Of a stretch of 64,000 nucleotides of DNA, positions 8,166 through 16,778 are shown piece after piece (position 1 is the first letter of the stretch; each line of letters begins with the position of its first letter). The DNA is taken from NCBI RefSeq assembly GCF_032999765.1, contig NZ_CP136051.1, positions 4,378,417 to 4,442,416 of the forward strand, written 5' to 3'. The notes under the pieces were generated by a model. The model was not told the DNA's origin and did not search any database. It saw only the letters and a list, made by a program, of their open reading frames with translations. A program made the position numbers and the translations under genes. The DNA is from Imperialibacter roseus. Lineage in GTDB: Bacteria; Bacteroidota; Bacteroidia; Cytophagales; Cyclobacteriaceae.

Positions 8166-8789
8166 TCAAAGAACGGGGTGTCCCAGCCTGCGAAGGGTGT
8201 ACCGCTGTTGCGCCTCCCGCTCAGTGAACGCCTGTGGGGCATGTTCAAGAGGATGACTCCGATGACCTGGTCTTCTAAAGCATCCCGATACCCGGTGCGC
8301 TCAAAGAAAAAGAGGCAAGATGCACTACTTCAACAAAATGGACGGTAACAATTTGAAATCCCGGCCGGGTATTTCGGTAGAGTGAAAAGCGGTTCGTTTG
8401 AGGCCTCAGCAGAAGTGATTTTTACTCCGTGTTTGTTGCAAAAAAACAATTCAATATTGGTGCCAAAAAGTTCTTTCCACTAAAAATTAGTTGAAAAAAT
8501 TTATATTATTTTTCAATGAAACAAAAAGACTGAAAAAAAGATATGGTTTGAGACTATTTTACGCATCCCTACCTGCATTTTTTCGTATAAAGGCTCTTTA
8601 TAAAAGTGTACTTAAAGTCATTTTCAATCGATTGAAATCAAATATTTGTGAAGTTTTGACTCAACGACTATCAGGGAAATTTCAGATGATAAACCCGGAG
8701 AGAAAACAAGATGACATGAATTGAACTTTTCGAATGCATTCCGACCCTGCGGTTAACCAGCAATCCACTTCCAGAAGACACCTTTCCAC
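8166..8789. other. Non-coding stretch, no feature recognised
   Basis: About 620 nt with no convincing gene. A TTG-initiated frame at 8491-8724 (77 codons, very A+T-rich, basic) has no recognisable domain and no obvious ribosome-binding site, and was not accepted. Together with the repeats on both sides this makes 1.24 kb without a gene directly in front of the defence island, an unusual gap in an otherwise compact region. Confidence 0.5.
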
Positions 8790-9082
8790 TCTAGCGCTAG
8801 ATGTCTTCCAGTCTAGCGCTAGACGCAGGCAAAAGTAGCGCTAGATCTTCTTGGCTCTTGCGCTACATCTTTCTCCCTGTTGCGGTGAAAGTTTATTCCT
8901 TTGTTCGTGAAACTTCCTTCCTGTAGGCGAGAATCTTTCCGGTTCCATAGCAGAAGCACCCACCTTTGGCCTTTGAGGTGAGTACTTTCAAGGCAGGAAC
9001 CAGGGAAATGTAGCGCTGGAAGAAGGGTCGGTCTTGCGGTAGATGCAGGTGGAGGTTGCGGTAGGTGACGGTGAGGCTAGGG
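8790..9082. repeat. Degenerate tandem repeat with 22-nt period
   Basis: Units begin at 8790, 8812, 8836, 8858, 8880, 8902 and 8924, nearly all 22 nt. The first two start with the perfect palindrome TCTAGCGCTAGA; the following units decay towards TTGCGCTACATCTTTCTCCCTG, TTGCGGTGAAAG... and TGTTCGTGAAAC.... After an interruption the same phase-like pattern returns near 9011-9082 (TAGCGCTGGAAG..., TTGCGGTAGATG..., TTGCGGTAGGTG...). The period is not a multiple of three, so it is not a repeated peptide. It ends about 140 nt before sspB. Confidence 0.6.
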
Positions 9083-9223
9083 TTCGGTGATGTAAAGAAT
9101 ATAGATGAAAGTGTCTTCGGTTATGTAATAGGAGCCAACAGCATAAAAATGATATCGGAAATCACCTTTTTGCTGACATCCAATTTCATTATATTTAACT
9201 TGCCTTCTTGATTAAAGGATACT

Positions 9224-10072
9224 ATGTCTCAAACCCTCCGCTTTTCTGGTCATGAATCGTTTCAATGCAGATTTTACTGGCTAAAAAAGGGCTACGACTT
9301 CATTCAAGAAAATGGTGATTTTAGCTCGGATGATGCTCCTGTTAAATTAGGTGTTGGTAAAAACATGGTCACTGCCATCAGATATTGGCTAAAAGCTTTC
9401 GGTGTTTTTGATCATGAAGTAAAAGAGATCTCCCCACTTGCGTCCAAAATTTTTGATAGCAATACCGGCTGGGACCCATACTTGGAAGATGAGGGAACGC
9501 TATGGTTACTTCACTACTTCCTGATTAAAAATGACTATGCATCTTCCTATGGGTTGATATTCAATGACCTACGAAAAAAAAGGCCAGATTTTAACTTCAA
9601 ACACTTTGAAACGTCAGTGGAACAAGCCGGTGGCTCTGTCGCCAGCAATACTCTCAAGACCGATTTTCAAATCTTCAGCAGAACCTACATCCCAAGAGAC
9701 GACAGCAAAGACCTCGATGAAAGCTACTCTGGCTTGCTGACCGAACTGGGCTTGGTCAGTAAATTCAAAAAAGATAAAACAGAATACTTTTCCATAGAAC
9801 CCAAGCGAAAGCGGGACATCCCAGTAGCGATATTCCTCTACTGTCTTCTAGAGAGCACTGGCACAAGTAATTCGGTAAGTTTCGACAGTGTCTATAGCGA
9901 CGGAGTTGGGAGCACCTTTGCATTAACAAGAGATGGCTTAACCGAAATGTTGGAGAAGCTAGCAGAGAGTTATCAATGGATAACCTTCAGCAATGAAGCT
10001 GGCATTAAAGAGTTGCAGTTTTCAAAACAAGTAGCCCCATTTGACATCCTAAAAGAATATTATGAAGGTTAA
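9224..10072 (+). CDS. sspB: SspB-like DUF4007 protein of the phosphorothioation system
   Basis: 282 residues, DUF4007 family. It has the characteristic opening L-R-F-S-G-H-E-S-F-Q-C-R-x-Y-W-L-K-K-G, then V-K-L-G-V-G-K-N-M-V-T-A-I-R-Y-W and, further on, D-E-G-T-L-W-L-L-H-Y. SspB is the component of SspABCD that nicks or contacts DNA so that one strand receives a phosphorothioate. Order and overlaps here (sspB-sspC-sspD, 11 nt and 8 nt overlaps) are those of the ssp operon. The ATG at 9224 is the first in frame and precedes the family motif by four residues. No clear promoter was identified upstream. Assignment rests on the family plus neighbours; DUF4007 proteins also occur in other defence contexts. 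Confidence 0.83.
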   Translation: MSQTLRFSGHESFQCRFYWLKKGYDFIQENGDFSSDDAPVKLGVGKNMVTAIRYWLKAFGVFDHEVKEISPLASKIFDSNTGWDPYLEDEGTLWLLHYFLIKNDYASSYGLIFNDLRKKRPDFNFKHFETSVEQAGGSVASNTLKTDFQIFSRTYIPRDDSKDLDESYSGLLTELGLVSKFKKDKTEYFSIEPKRKRDIPVAIFLYCLLESTGTSNSVSFDSVYSDGVGSTFALTRDGLTEMLEKLAESYQWITFSNEAGIKELQFSKQVAPFDILKEYYEG

Positions 10073-13000
10073 GTTTTCGCCATCAGTCAATATTATTCGG
10101 GATGAGTCCCAGGAGATCAACTACATCGTTACCCCAAATGTTGAGAAGAAGGTTGTAGAGATAGAGGAACTCATTCAAACCGGGTTTAGAGCATTTACCA
10201 TCATTGGCTCCTATGGCTCTGGTAAATCGTCTTTTCTTTGGGCGTTAGAAGGAAACACGCAAAAGAAGGCAAATTACTTTGAATCGAAACTTGGCAATGG
10301 AGCATCTTTCCTAAAGATAGTTGGCGAATATGCCTCTCTGCGTGAGACCCTTGCTGAAAAGCTGAATTCTTCAGATGACACCAAAAGCTTGCTGGCAGCT
10401 CTTAAGGCAAAACCCAGTAAAGCGGGGCTTTTTTTAATCGTCGACGAGTTTGGCAAGTTTTTAGAATATGCTGTGCGCAACGACACAGAAAAGGAAATCT
10501 ATTTTCTCCAACAGCTTGCTGAGTATGTAGCCGAGCCAAGCAACAACTGCATCCTTATCACCACCCTTCACCAAAGTTTCGAAGCATACGCTACCCCTGG
10601 CCTCACATTGTCTGAAAGAAATGAATGGAAGAAGGTCAAGGGCAGATTCAAAGACATCACCTTCAACGAGCCCGTAGAACAACTTCTTTACCTGGCTTCA
10701 AAAAAGCTATCCAATGAGGGGCTTGCAAATACATCCGTAGTTAAAAAGAATATTGAGCTTCAAAGGAAGCATTCAATTGTAAAATTAGATGCTACATTCT
10801 TAAGCGACATTAGTTCGGCGCTTTGGCCCCTCGACTTATTCTCAGGTTACCTGCTGGCAGTAGGTTTGCAACGCTATGGCCAAAATGAGAGAAGCCTATT
10901 TACATTTCTAGAAGGCGAGCTTGACGAAGCCAGCACAAGACAGCTTATGGTTGCCGATATCTTTGACTATTTGTACCTCGAGTTCTATTCTTACTTAGGT
11001 AGCGATAAAAACTACGACTACAATACGTGGAGAGCCGTCTCTAAAGCCATTGAAAGAGCCGAACTGTTAGAAAGAAGCAATACTAGCTTGGGGCAAGCCA
11101 TTATTAAAGTCATTGGGGTGGTCTCACTTCTCGGCCACAAAGGGGCAAAACTTGACAAGTCATTTCTCATCAATTATCTAAGTTCCACCTACTCTGAAGA
11201 AGAGATTGAAAAGGCCATTGATGAACTGGAATCCAGAAAAATTATCCTCTTCACTCTTTACAATAATGCCTACAGGGTTTTTGAAGGCACAGATGTCGAC
11301 TTTAAGGAAGAACTTAAGATAGCAGGCAGCGAGATAGACGGATACATTGACGTCCCCTCAAAACTAAGGGAGTACTTCAAGTTCTCAGTAGTGAGTGCCA
11401 AGGCTGTCACTTACCAACTTGGCACACCTCGCTTCTTTCAGCATGTCATTTCCGAAAATCCAATAGAGGAATTGCCAAAAGGGCAAATCGACGGCTTTAT
11501 TAATTTGGTTTTCAGTGAAACCTTGGGGATCAAAGGCCTGAAGGAGGTCTCGAAGGAAAATGAGGAGACACTATATGCTAAGTTTGAGAATGTTCAAGAT
11601 ATCAGGGAGATACTTATTGATATCGAAAGAACAACCAAAGCAATGGCCAAGCACCATGAAGACTTCGAGGCCAGGAAAGAATTTGAAAATATACTCCATA
11701 GCCATAAGCAGCTACTCAATAGAAGTGTGCTAGATGCGCTTTATACGGATCGTGTTTCTTGGATATACAAGGGGGAAAGGCAACCGATTTCATCTAACAA
11801 AGAGCTTAACAAAAAACTCTCTGAAATTTGCAGAGACGTCTATTCACAAACACCTTCGTTCCGAAATGAACTGGTCAATAGACATATCTTACAGGGCGCA
11901 TCTGGAGCAAAGAATCCTTATTTCAAAGCTCTGGTGACCAATTATCATTTAGAAGACTTAGGCTTCGCTAAGGATCGATTCCCTGCCGAAAAGACTATCT
12001 ATTTAACCCTTCTTAAGGAAACGGGCATACACCATGCTACAGGCGTCGACTACGAGTTCGCCAGACCAAATGATAACTTCCAAGATTTATGGAAGGCATG
12101 TGAGTCTTTCCTAGCTTCGACAAAATCTGAAAAGAAAAAGATCACGGTACTCTTTGAGCTACTAAGCAGAAAGCCATTTAAGCTTACACAGGGCTTTCTT
12201 GATTTTTGGATACCTACATTCCTTTTTATCAAGCGAGATGATTTTGCTTTGTTCAGCGACGAAGAGGCCTACCAACCGGAAATAACGGATTCACATCTCT
12301 ACTTCTTTACCAGAGACGCTTCGAAGTACAGTATCAAAGCTTTCGATGTGGAGGGTATTAAACTCAACCTATATAATAAGTATAGGGAGCTTCTTCAACT
12401 CAAAGACGAGAGGAAGGTAAATAACCAAAGCCTCATTGAGAGCGTGAAGCCATTCATGGTGTTTCATCATCATTTAAATACCTACGCAAAGACCACCAAT
12501 CGAATAACACCCGAAACAAAAGCCCTGCGCCAGGCAATTGAAAAGGCTGAAGATCCGGAAAAGCTATTCTTTGAGGAATTTCCTAGTGCCATAGGCATTG
12601 AGCTAAAAGACCTGCTGGCATCGCCGGAGCTGTTCGACGAGTACATCAAGAAAATGAAAGCTGCTATCCGTGAACTTCAAGGGTGCTTCGATCAGTTAAT
12701 GGATAGAATCGAGAAGTTCATTTTGCTTGAATTGTTCGGAGGACAACAGCTTAGCTTCCAAGAATACAAATCAAAGATTGATCTTCGATTTGGGAGCTTA
12801 AAGGAACATATGCTTATCCCTCAACAAACTGCTTTACTCATTCGCTTGCGGTCTCCATTGGATGATAGGAATTCCTGGCTTAACTCACTCAGCCACGTAT
12901 TGATTGGAAAATCGCTGGAAGTACTACGAGACAAGGAAGAAGAGGTTTTTAAAGAAAAGCTTAAGACGGCTTTCAAGGAATTAGATAATTTAGTGGTATT

Positions 13001-13214
13001 GACGAATGCCTCCAGAGAAGGTGAGGAAAAAATAATGAAGGTAGATATCACGTCACTAGAAGGCGGCTCCAAAGAGCAGGTAATCAGGATACCGGCAGTT
13101 TTGGACGATGAAGCACTTGACTTAATGAACAAGGTGAAATCTTCCCTAGGAAAGAACGATAATTTGAATAAATTTATATTGGCCAATTTGCTAAAGCAGT
13201 TGCTAAATGACTAA
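10062..13214 (+). CDS. sspC: SspC-like large P-loop ATPase
   Basis: 1050 residues with an N-terminal P-loop NTPase domain. Walker A is G-S-Y-G-S-G-K-S (49-56), Walker B L-F-L-I-V-D-E-F-G-K (Asp128, Glu129), and a following strand C-I-L-I-T-T-L-H-Q-S resembles the sensor region of STAND/ORC-type ATPases. The remaining ~800 residues are helical with no motif recognised. In Ssp systems SspC supplies ATP hydrolysis for sulfur insertion. Its start codon lies inside the sspB stop region (ATGAAGGTTAA read in two frames), and its end overlaps sspD by 8 nt, so the three proteins are produced together. Large defence ATPases resemble one another, so the name depends on context. Confidence 0.8.
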   Translation: MKVKFSPSVNIIRDESQEINYIVTPNVEKKVVEIEELIQTGFRAFTIIGSYGSGKSSFLWALEGNTQKKANYFESKLGNGASFLKIVGEYASLRETLAEKLNSSDDTKSLLAALKAKPSKAGLFLIVDEFGKFLEYAVRNDTEKEIYFLQQLAEYVAEPSNNCILITTLHQSFEAYATPGLTLSERNEWKKVKGRFKDITFNEPVEQLLYLASKKLSNEGLANTSVVKKNIELQRKHSIVKLDATFLSDISSALWPLDLFSGYLLAVGLQRYGQNERSLFTFLEGELDEASTRQLMVADIFDYLYLEFYSYLGSDKNYDYNTWRAVSKAIERAELLERSNTSLGQAIIKVIGVVSLLGHKGAKLDKSFLINYLSSTYSEEEIEKAIDELESRKIILFTLYNNAYRVFEGTDVDFKEELKIAGSEIDGYIDVPSKLREYFKFSVVSAKAVTYQLGTPRFFQHVISENPIEELPKGQIDGFINLVFSETLGIKGLKEVSKENEETLYAKFENVQDIREILIDIERTTKAMAKHHEDFEARKEFENILHSHKQLLNRSVLDALYTDRVSWIYKGERQPISSNKELNKKLSEICRDVYSQTPSFRNELVNRHILQGASGAKNPYFKALVTNYHLEDLGFAKDRFPAEKTIYLTLLKETGIHHATGVDYEFARPNDNFQDLWKACESFLASTKSEKKKITVLFELLSRKPFKLTQGFLDFWIPTFLFIKRDDFALFSDEEAYQPEITDSHLYFFTRDASKYSIKAFDVEGIKLNLYNKYRELLQLKDERKVNNQSLIESVKPFMVFHHHLNTYAKTTNRITPETKALRQAIEKAEDPEKLFFEEFPSAIGIELKDLLASPELFDEYIKKMKAAIRELQGCFDQLMDRIEKFILLELFGGQQLSFQEYKSKIDLRFGSLKEHMLIPQQTALLIRLRSPLDDRNSWLNSLSHVLIGKSLEVLRDKEEEVFKEKLKTAFKELDNLVVLTNASREGEEKIMKVDITSLEGGSKEQVIRIPAVLDDEALDLMNKVKSSLGKNDNLNKFILANLLKQLLND

Positions 13215-14343
13215 ACCAAAACACGTATTAGGTATATCGGGCGGGAAAGACAGTGCTGCATTGGCCATATACTTAAGAAATAAATACCCTCAGCTAGACA
13301 TCCACTATTACTTCTGCGATACAGGCAAAGAGCTTGACGAAACTTACCAGCTTATCGAAAGACTGGAAGGCTACCTGGGAAAGCCGATAGAAAGGCTGGA
13401 ATCAAAAGAAGCCAAGGATCTTCAAAAAAACCCTTTTGACTATTTCTACCAGGCTTACCGTGGCTACTTACCTTCTAATGTGGCTAGGTGGTGCACCAAA
13501 AAAATGAAACTTGAGCCTTTCGAAGCTTACGTCGGGGAAATCCCCACCATCTCCTATGTAGGCATAAGGGGAGACGAAGACAGGGAAGGCTATATTTCAA
13601 GAAAGGCCAATATTCAATCCATTTTTCCCTTCCGTAGGAATATCTGGAGTGAAGAAGTGATTTATAAAGTGCTGGGCAATACCGAACAGAGCCAAATAAT
13701 CGGGATTTACGAAAACTTCCTAAGTGGCAAAAAACTCGACAAAGTAATTGAAATTATTAAGCAGCCCCTGGTTTTTGAGGAAAGGAATTCCGACCAGAAC
13801 CGAAGGGTAGCCCAAGAAAAGCTTAATCTTCTCTTCGACCAGGGACTTCCTGAATTCAATCAAGTGGCCTTCCACTATTTGAAAGACAAAGGCTACCCTA
13901 TTTCTCTTGAAGAAGATTACCCATTGCTCCATGACGATGAGATACTTGTAAGGGATGATATTTTTCGTTTGCTCGAAGAAAGTGAAGTAGGTGTGCCCGG
14001 CTACTACGAAAAGCTGGACTACGAGGTAGATGGGGAAACCGGCCAGTATGCCAGAAGCCGTTCCGGGTGCTACTTCTGCTTCTTTCAGCAAAAGATAGAG
14101 TGGATTTGGCTCTACGAGCAGCACCCAGCTCTTTATACTCAGGCGATGGAATATGAAAACGAAAAGGAAGGTTTCACCTGGAACCAAAATGAGTCACTCA
14201 AAGACCTGCTTCACCCCAACAGGATGAAGCAAATCAAGATGGATCACTTGAACAGAATGGATAAAGAAAAGGCAAAAGGGTCAAAGTACCTGTTGGATAA
14301 GGTGATTGATACTGAAAAGGATTGTCTGGCTTGTTTTGGTTGA
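13207..14343 (+). CDS. sspD: SspD/DndC-like PAPS-reductase-family sulfurtransferase
   Basis: 378 residues of the ATP-pyrophosphatase/PAPS-reductase superfamily. The PP-loop S-G-G-K-D-S is at 11-16 and the F-C-D-T-G-K-E-L strand at 36-43. Cysteines suited to an iron-sulfur cluster are present: R-W-C-T-K-K (Cys96), G-C-Y-F-C-F (Cys288, Cys291) and the extreme C-terminal D-C-L-A-C-F-G (Cys373, Cys376). DndC and SspD use this chemistry to activate the DNA backbone for replacement of a non-bridging oxygen by sulfur. A cysteine desulfurase (SspA/IscS) is needed to provide sulfur but is not in the window. The gene converges on the DGQHR gene, stops 7 nt apart. Confidence 0.85.
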   Translation: MTKPKHVLGISGGKDSAALAIYLRNKYPQLDIHYYFCDTGKELDETYQLIERLEGYLGKPIERLESKEAKDLQKNPFDYFYQAYRGYLPSNVARWCTKKMKLEPFEAYVGEIPTISYVGIRGDEDREGYISRKANIQSIFPFRRNIWSEEVIYKVLGNTEQSQIIGIYENFLSGKKLDKVIEIIKQPLVFEERNSDQNRRVAQEKLNLLFDQGLPEFNQVAFHYLKDKGYPISLEEDYPLLHDDEILVRDDIFRLLEESEVGVPGYYEKLDYEVDGETGQYARSRSGCYFCFFQQKIEWIWLYEQHPALYTQAMEYENEKEGFTWNQNESLKDLLHPNRMKQIKMDHLNRMDKEKAKGSKYLLDKVIDTEKDCLACFG

Positions 14344-14350
14344 CCCCTGC

Positions 14351-15604
14351 TCAAGTTAGGGTCGGTATCCTTTCTAATTCTTGATCAACCTCTTCCTCAT
14401 CCAAATTAAGCCGTGACGCATAATCCTCTCTCAGTTTTCTAACCTCAATTTCTGTCATAATCTCTTCACTGTAAATTCTAAGAAATAATAATTTAGTTAC
14501 TGTGCTCGAACCCATAATCATTTTACCGTTTGTATCATCCCATAACACTGACTTCCAGGGAATGGCATTCAATTGAAAATCTACACCATTGAACGAGCGG
14601 AAGATATCCTCGTAGGTTGAATTTTCTCTTTTGTGGATTTCAATCACTGCCTGAACGAACGGCAATAGGCCGACTGGTCGGAAGAGTAGATTGCCCCCAG
14701 TATCATTGTTCCTTAACACTCCGACAGGATTGTCCTCAATCGGGATTCGAAGATATCCCGTAACTATATTAAACCCTGAACAGAAACAGTTCCAAAAACC
14801 AAGACAGTATTCTCTGAAAGCCTCTATCTCTTCACCATTACGGCGAAATTTGAGATAGTTTTCGAGCCTTTTTTTGGTGGCTTTCTCATTAAATGTTTCG
14901 AAATAAAATTGTTTAAATATCTCGATATTGCACTGATACAAATTAATTATAGAAGTAATCGCTGTTCTGTTCCTTTCAGGAATCGCCTTTTGTTTGGATA
15001 TTACAACCCTTTTATCTTGAAAAAGCGGGTATTCCTCAATCTGATGTCTGGTCACAATTGCCACAGTGTCATCCTCATCCAGCGCTATGACATCATTCAA
15101 CGTGACTGGTTTAGCATACCTGTTAAGGGTAGTAAATAACCTGCGAGTTTTCTCCTTTCCTTCATCCGTGCTTTCATGACCAATAATTATAGCACCAATT
15201 TGTTGACTTTCCAGCTCTGGATTTGTTAGCAATGCCGCTTTGATTCCCTCCACTCTATGCTGCCCATCAACAGGGAAAATCTTCCCGTCGGCTGGAAATT
15301 CTAGTAATCCTACAGTATAGATTTCATGTTCATCGTACTCTAGTTTGACCTCCGTCCAATCTGGATAATTATTATAAACAGCGAGCACAAGTGAATTGAA
15401 GAATAATTGCGGTTGATTTAAAATATAGTCTCTTATACTCAAATAATTATTTGTGATGCTTCTTTGAATTAAATCACTGAGGGTTTTACTCTTATGTAAT
15501 TGATCGTCTATCTTTTCTACATGGTCGCTCACCTGTTTAAAGGTCAGGGAGGTTGTGTAAAAAACCCTATCACCAATTTTGGACCGAATTGCGGGTATTT
15601 TCAT
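14351..15604 (-). CDS. DGQHR-domain (DndB-like) protein
   Basis: 417 residues with the diagnostic motif D-G-Q-H-R at 113-117 in a strand I-F-P-V-D-G-Q-H-R-V-E-G-I, followed by a segment typical of DndB/DGQHR proteins (R-R-L-F-T-T-L-N-R-Y-A-K-P-V-T-L, N-D-V-I-A-L-D-E-D-D). DndB regulates transcription of dnd clusters and related proteins travel with phosphorothioation genes. The start codon overlaps the GIY-YIG stop (ATGA), so it is the last gene of the - strand operon and is coupled to that nuclease. It could be a regulator, a DNA sensor, or part of a restriction complex with the nuclease; the sequence does not decide. Confidence 0.8.
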   Translation of the reverse strand: MKIPAIRSKIGDRVFYTTSLTFKQVSDHVEKIDDQLHKSKTLSDLIQRSITNNYLSIRDYILNQPQLFFNSLVLAVYNNYPDWTEVKLEYDEHEIYTVGLLEFPADGKIFPVDGQHRVEGIKAALLTNPELESQQIGAIIIGHESTDEGKEKTRRLFTTLNRYAKPVTLNDVIALDEDDTVAIVTRHQIEEYPLFQDKRVVISKQKAIPERNRTAITSIINLYQCNIEIFKQFYFETFNEKATKKRLENYLKFRRNGEEIEAFREYCLGFWNCFCSGFNIVTGYLRIPIEDNPVGVLRNNDTGGNLLFRPVGLLPFVQAVIEIHKRENSTYEDIFRSFNGVDFQLNAIPWKSVLWDDTNGKMIMGSSTVTKLLFLRIYSEEIMTEIEVRKLREDYASRLNLDEEEVDQELERIPTLT

Positions 15605-16143
15605 TCTTGAAATGCTTTAATTGCTGCAGAAATCTCCTTACTTGGAATCTTGTCATTGAAAGGCAAAAGCAGACTATTTATTAGCTTTTCCTCCAAGTCA
15701 ACAATCCTTTCGTTTCCATCAAGGGGCAAAAAGCTTAAATAAAGCTCATTTCCCCAAGTCTCAATCATGCGATTAATTTTGGGTCGATCATCTGAGTAGT
15801 ACTCTCTTATTCTTTTCCTCAGATTTTGATGTGCCGTAAATTGCACCCTTCCAATGTAGACGGGATACTCCGATATACCGGGGATCATTGGACAATGTAT
15901 TTTAAACAAATATAATCCCCCTGTATCATTAGGAACATCCGCTAATAAATCGTTTAGACGGGAACCATCTTCATTCAAGTATTTTATAGTTCTCCAGCGC
16001 CCCTCTGAAATATCAATACCTTCAAGATCTACATTCCAAAGAGGTTGATGAAGCCTATAAAAAACCTTTTTTTTATTAATTTCAGACCCTAAGTCAAAAG
16101 CTGAAACCTCCATACCAAATAACCATTTAATTTGATAACCCAA
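15601..16143 (-). CDS. Stand-alone GIY-YIG endonuclease-like protein
   Basis: 180 residues from a TTG at 16143, or 170 from the ATG at 16113. Only the TTG has a plausible upstream purine-rich ribosome site (GGAAGAAA). The C-terminal half carries the GIY-YIG elements in order: G-G-L-Y-L-F (76-78 as G-L-Y), V-Y-I-G (Tyr96-Gly98), basic helix N-L-R-K-R-I-R-E-Y (Arg109/111), acidic D-L-E-E-K-L-I (Glu151/152) and P-F-N-D (Asn163). These correspond to the nuclease core and metal ligand. The first ~70 residues have no recognised domain. It sits 4 nt-overlapped with the DGQHR gene, suggesting a shared complex. A role in cutting foreign or modified DNA is inferred. Confidence 0.75.
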   Translation of the reverse strand: MGYQIKWLFGMEVSAFDLGSEINKKKVFYRLHQPLWNVDLEGIDISEGRWRTIKYLNEDGSRLNDLLADVPNDTGGLYLFKIHCPMIPGISEYPVYIGRVQFTAHQNLRKRIREYYSDDRPKINRMIETWGNELYLSFLPLDGNERIVDLEEKLINSLLLPFNDKIPSKEISAAIKAFQE

Positions 16144-16146
16144 CTA

Positions 16147-16281
16147 TCATTTCTTCCATTCTCCCATAGTTTGAAATAAAGGCAGAATAGTAGTAATCAA
16201 AAAGTCGTTCAAATACTCAACTATATCGGCATCTATTCTTTCTTGATTGTTCGAAGTTCTTGCCTTACCCCCAAGCACCAT
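16147..16281 (-). CDS. Possible 44-aa ORF in the defence operon
   Basis: The 150-nt gap between the 160-aa gene and the GIY-YIG gene holds an open frame of 44 codons from an ATG at 16281 (M-V-L-G-G-K-A-R-T-S...) ending at a TGA 3 nt before the TTG start of the nuclease. It is acidic/hydrophobic with a helix-like run I-V-E-Y-L-N-D-F-L. In all other places genes of this operon overlap or nearly touch, so a small coupled gene would fit. No family is recognised, and it may instead be an untranslated spacer or the remnant of a longer frame. Confidence 0.3.
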   Translation of the reverse strand: MVLGGKARTSNNQERIDADIVEYLNDFLITTILPLFQTMGEWKK

Positions 16282-16295
16282 TAGTAAGAACGCAG

Positions 16296-16778
16296 TTATT
16301 TCAAAAAGTTAACAGCGCTGAAATGGTCAACAAAATAATTCGGCTCCGCTTGCATCTTTGCCCTTATCAGATCAAAGCCTCCATGGGCATATTCTTCCAT
16401 TAACACTATCAATTCAAGGGCCTTTTTATCTACATCGTCATCACTTAAACCTTCAAGGTCATACAAGTCCTCTCCTGATTTGGTGAGGAGTGACATAAAA
16501 ATAAACTCGACCATTTGTCTTGGATGCCATGAGTCAACTAGTAGGAATCTTGTCCCTTCTTTATTTCTGTCAAACGCTATCCGGTAGTCATTTTTTAAGC
16601 CGAGAACCACAGCGTACATAAAGCATTCATAGTAGTTTGAGAAAAACTTACCTTTCGCAAACTTTTCCTCTTCACGTCCGCCTCCAATTCTTGAAAACTT
16701 ATCTACAATACTCTCTCTGAATACAGTTGGATAGCGTGGCTCTTTCTTACTGAAACTCTCGTATAAATCTACCATCAC
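16296..16778 (-). CDS. Small Dnd-associated-like protein
   Basis: 160 residues. The central part N-Y-Y-E-C-F-M-Y-A-V-V-L-G-L-K-N-D-Y-R and the C-terminal E-E-Y-A-H-G-G-F-D-L-I recall small proteins that accompany dnd clusters (Dnd-associated protein type 4), in which a helix M-F-A-A-x-L-G-x-K is central. No catalytic motif is visible. Its start overlaps the end of the SMC-like ATPase by 4 nt, and M-M at the N-terminus leaves 16775 as an alternative start. It is probably a subunit or DNA-binding partner of the ATPase, by analogy with the DndD-DndE arrangement. That is inference. Confidence 0.5.
   Translation of the reverse strand: MMVDLYESFSKKEPRYPTVFRESIVDKFSRIGGGREEEKFAKGKFFSNYYECFMYAVVLGLKNDYRIAFDRNKEGTRFLLVDSWHPRQMVEFIFMSLLTKSGEDLYDLEGLSDDDVDKKALELIVLMEEYAHGGFDLIRAKMQAEPNYFVDHFSAVNFLK

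Noticed and set aside
8491-8724. 77-codon TTG-initiated frame
   Set aside because: Rare start, no ribosome-binding site, very A+T-rich, no domain, and lying in a gene-poor repeat region.
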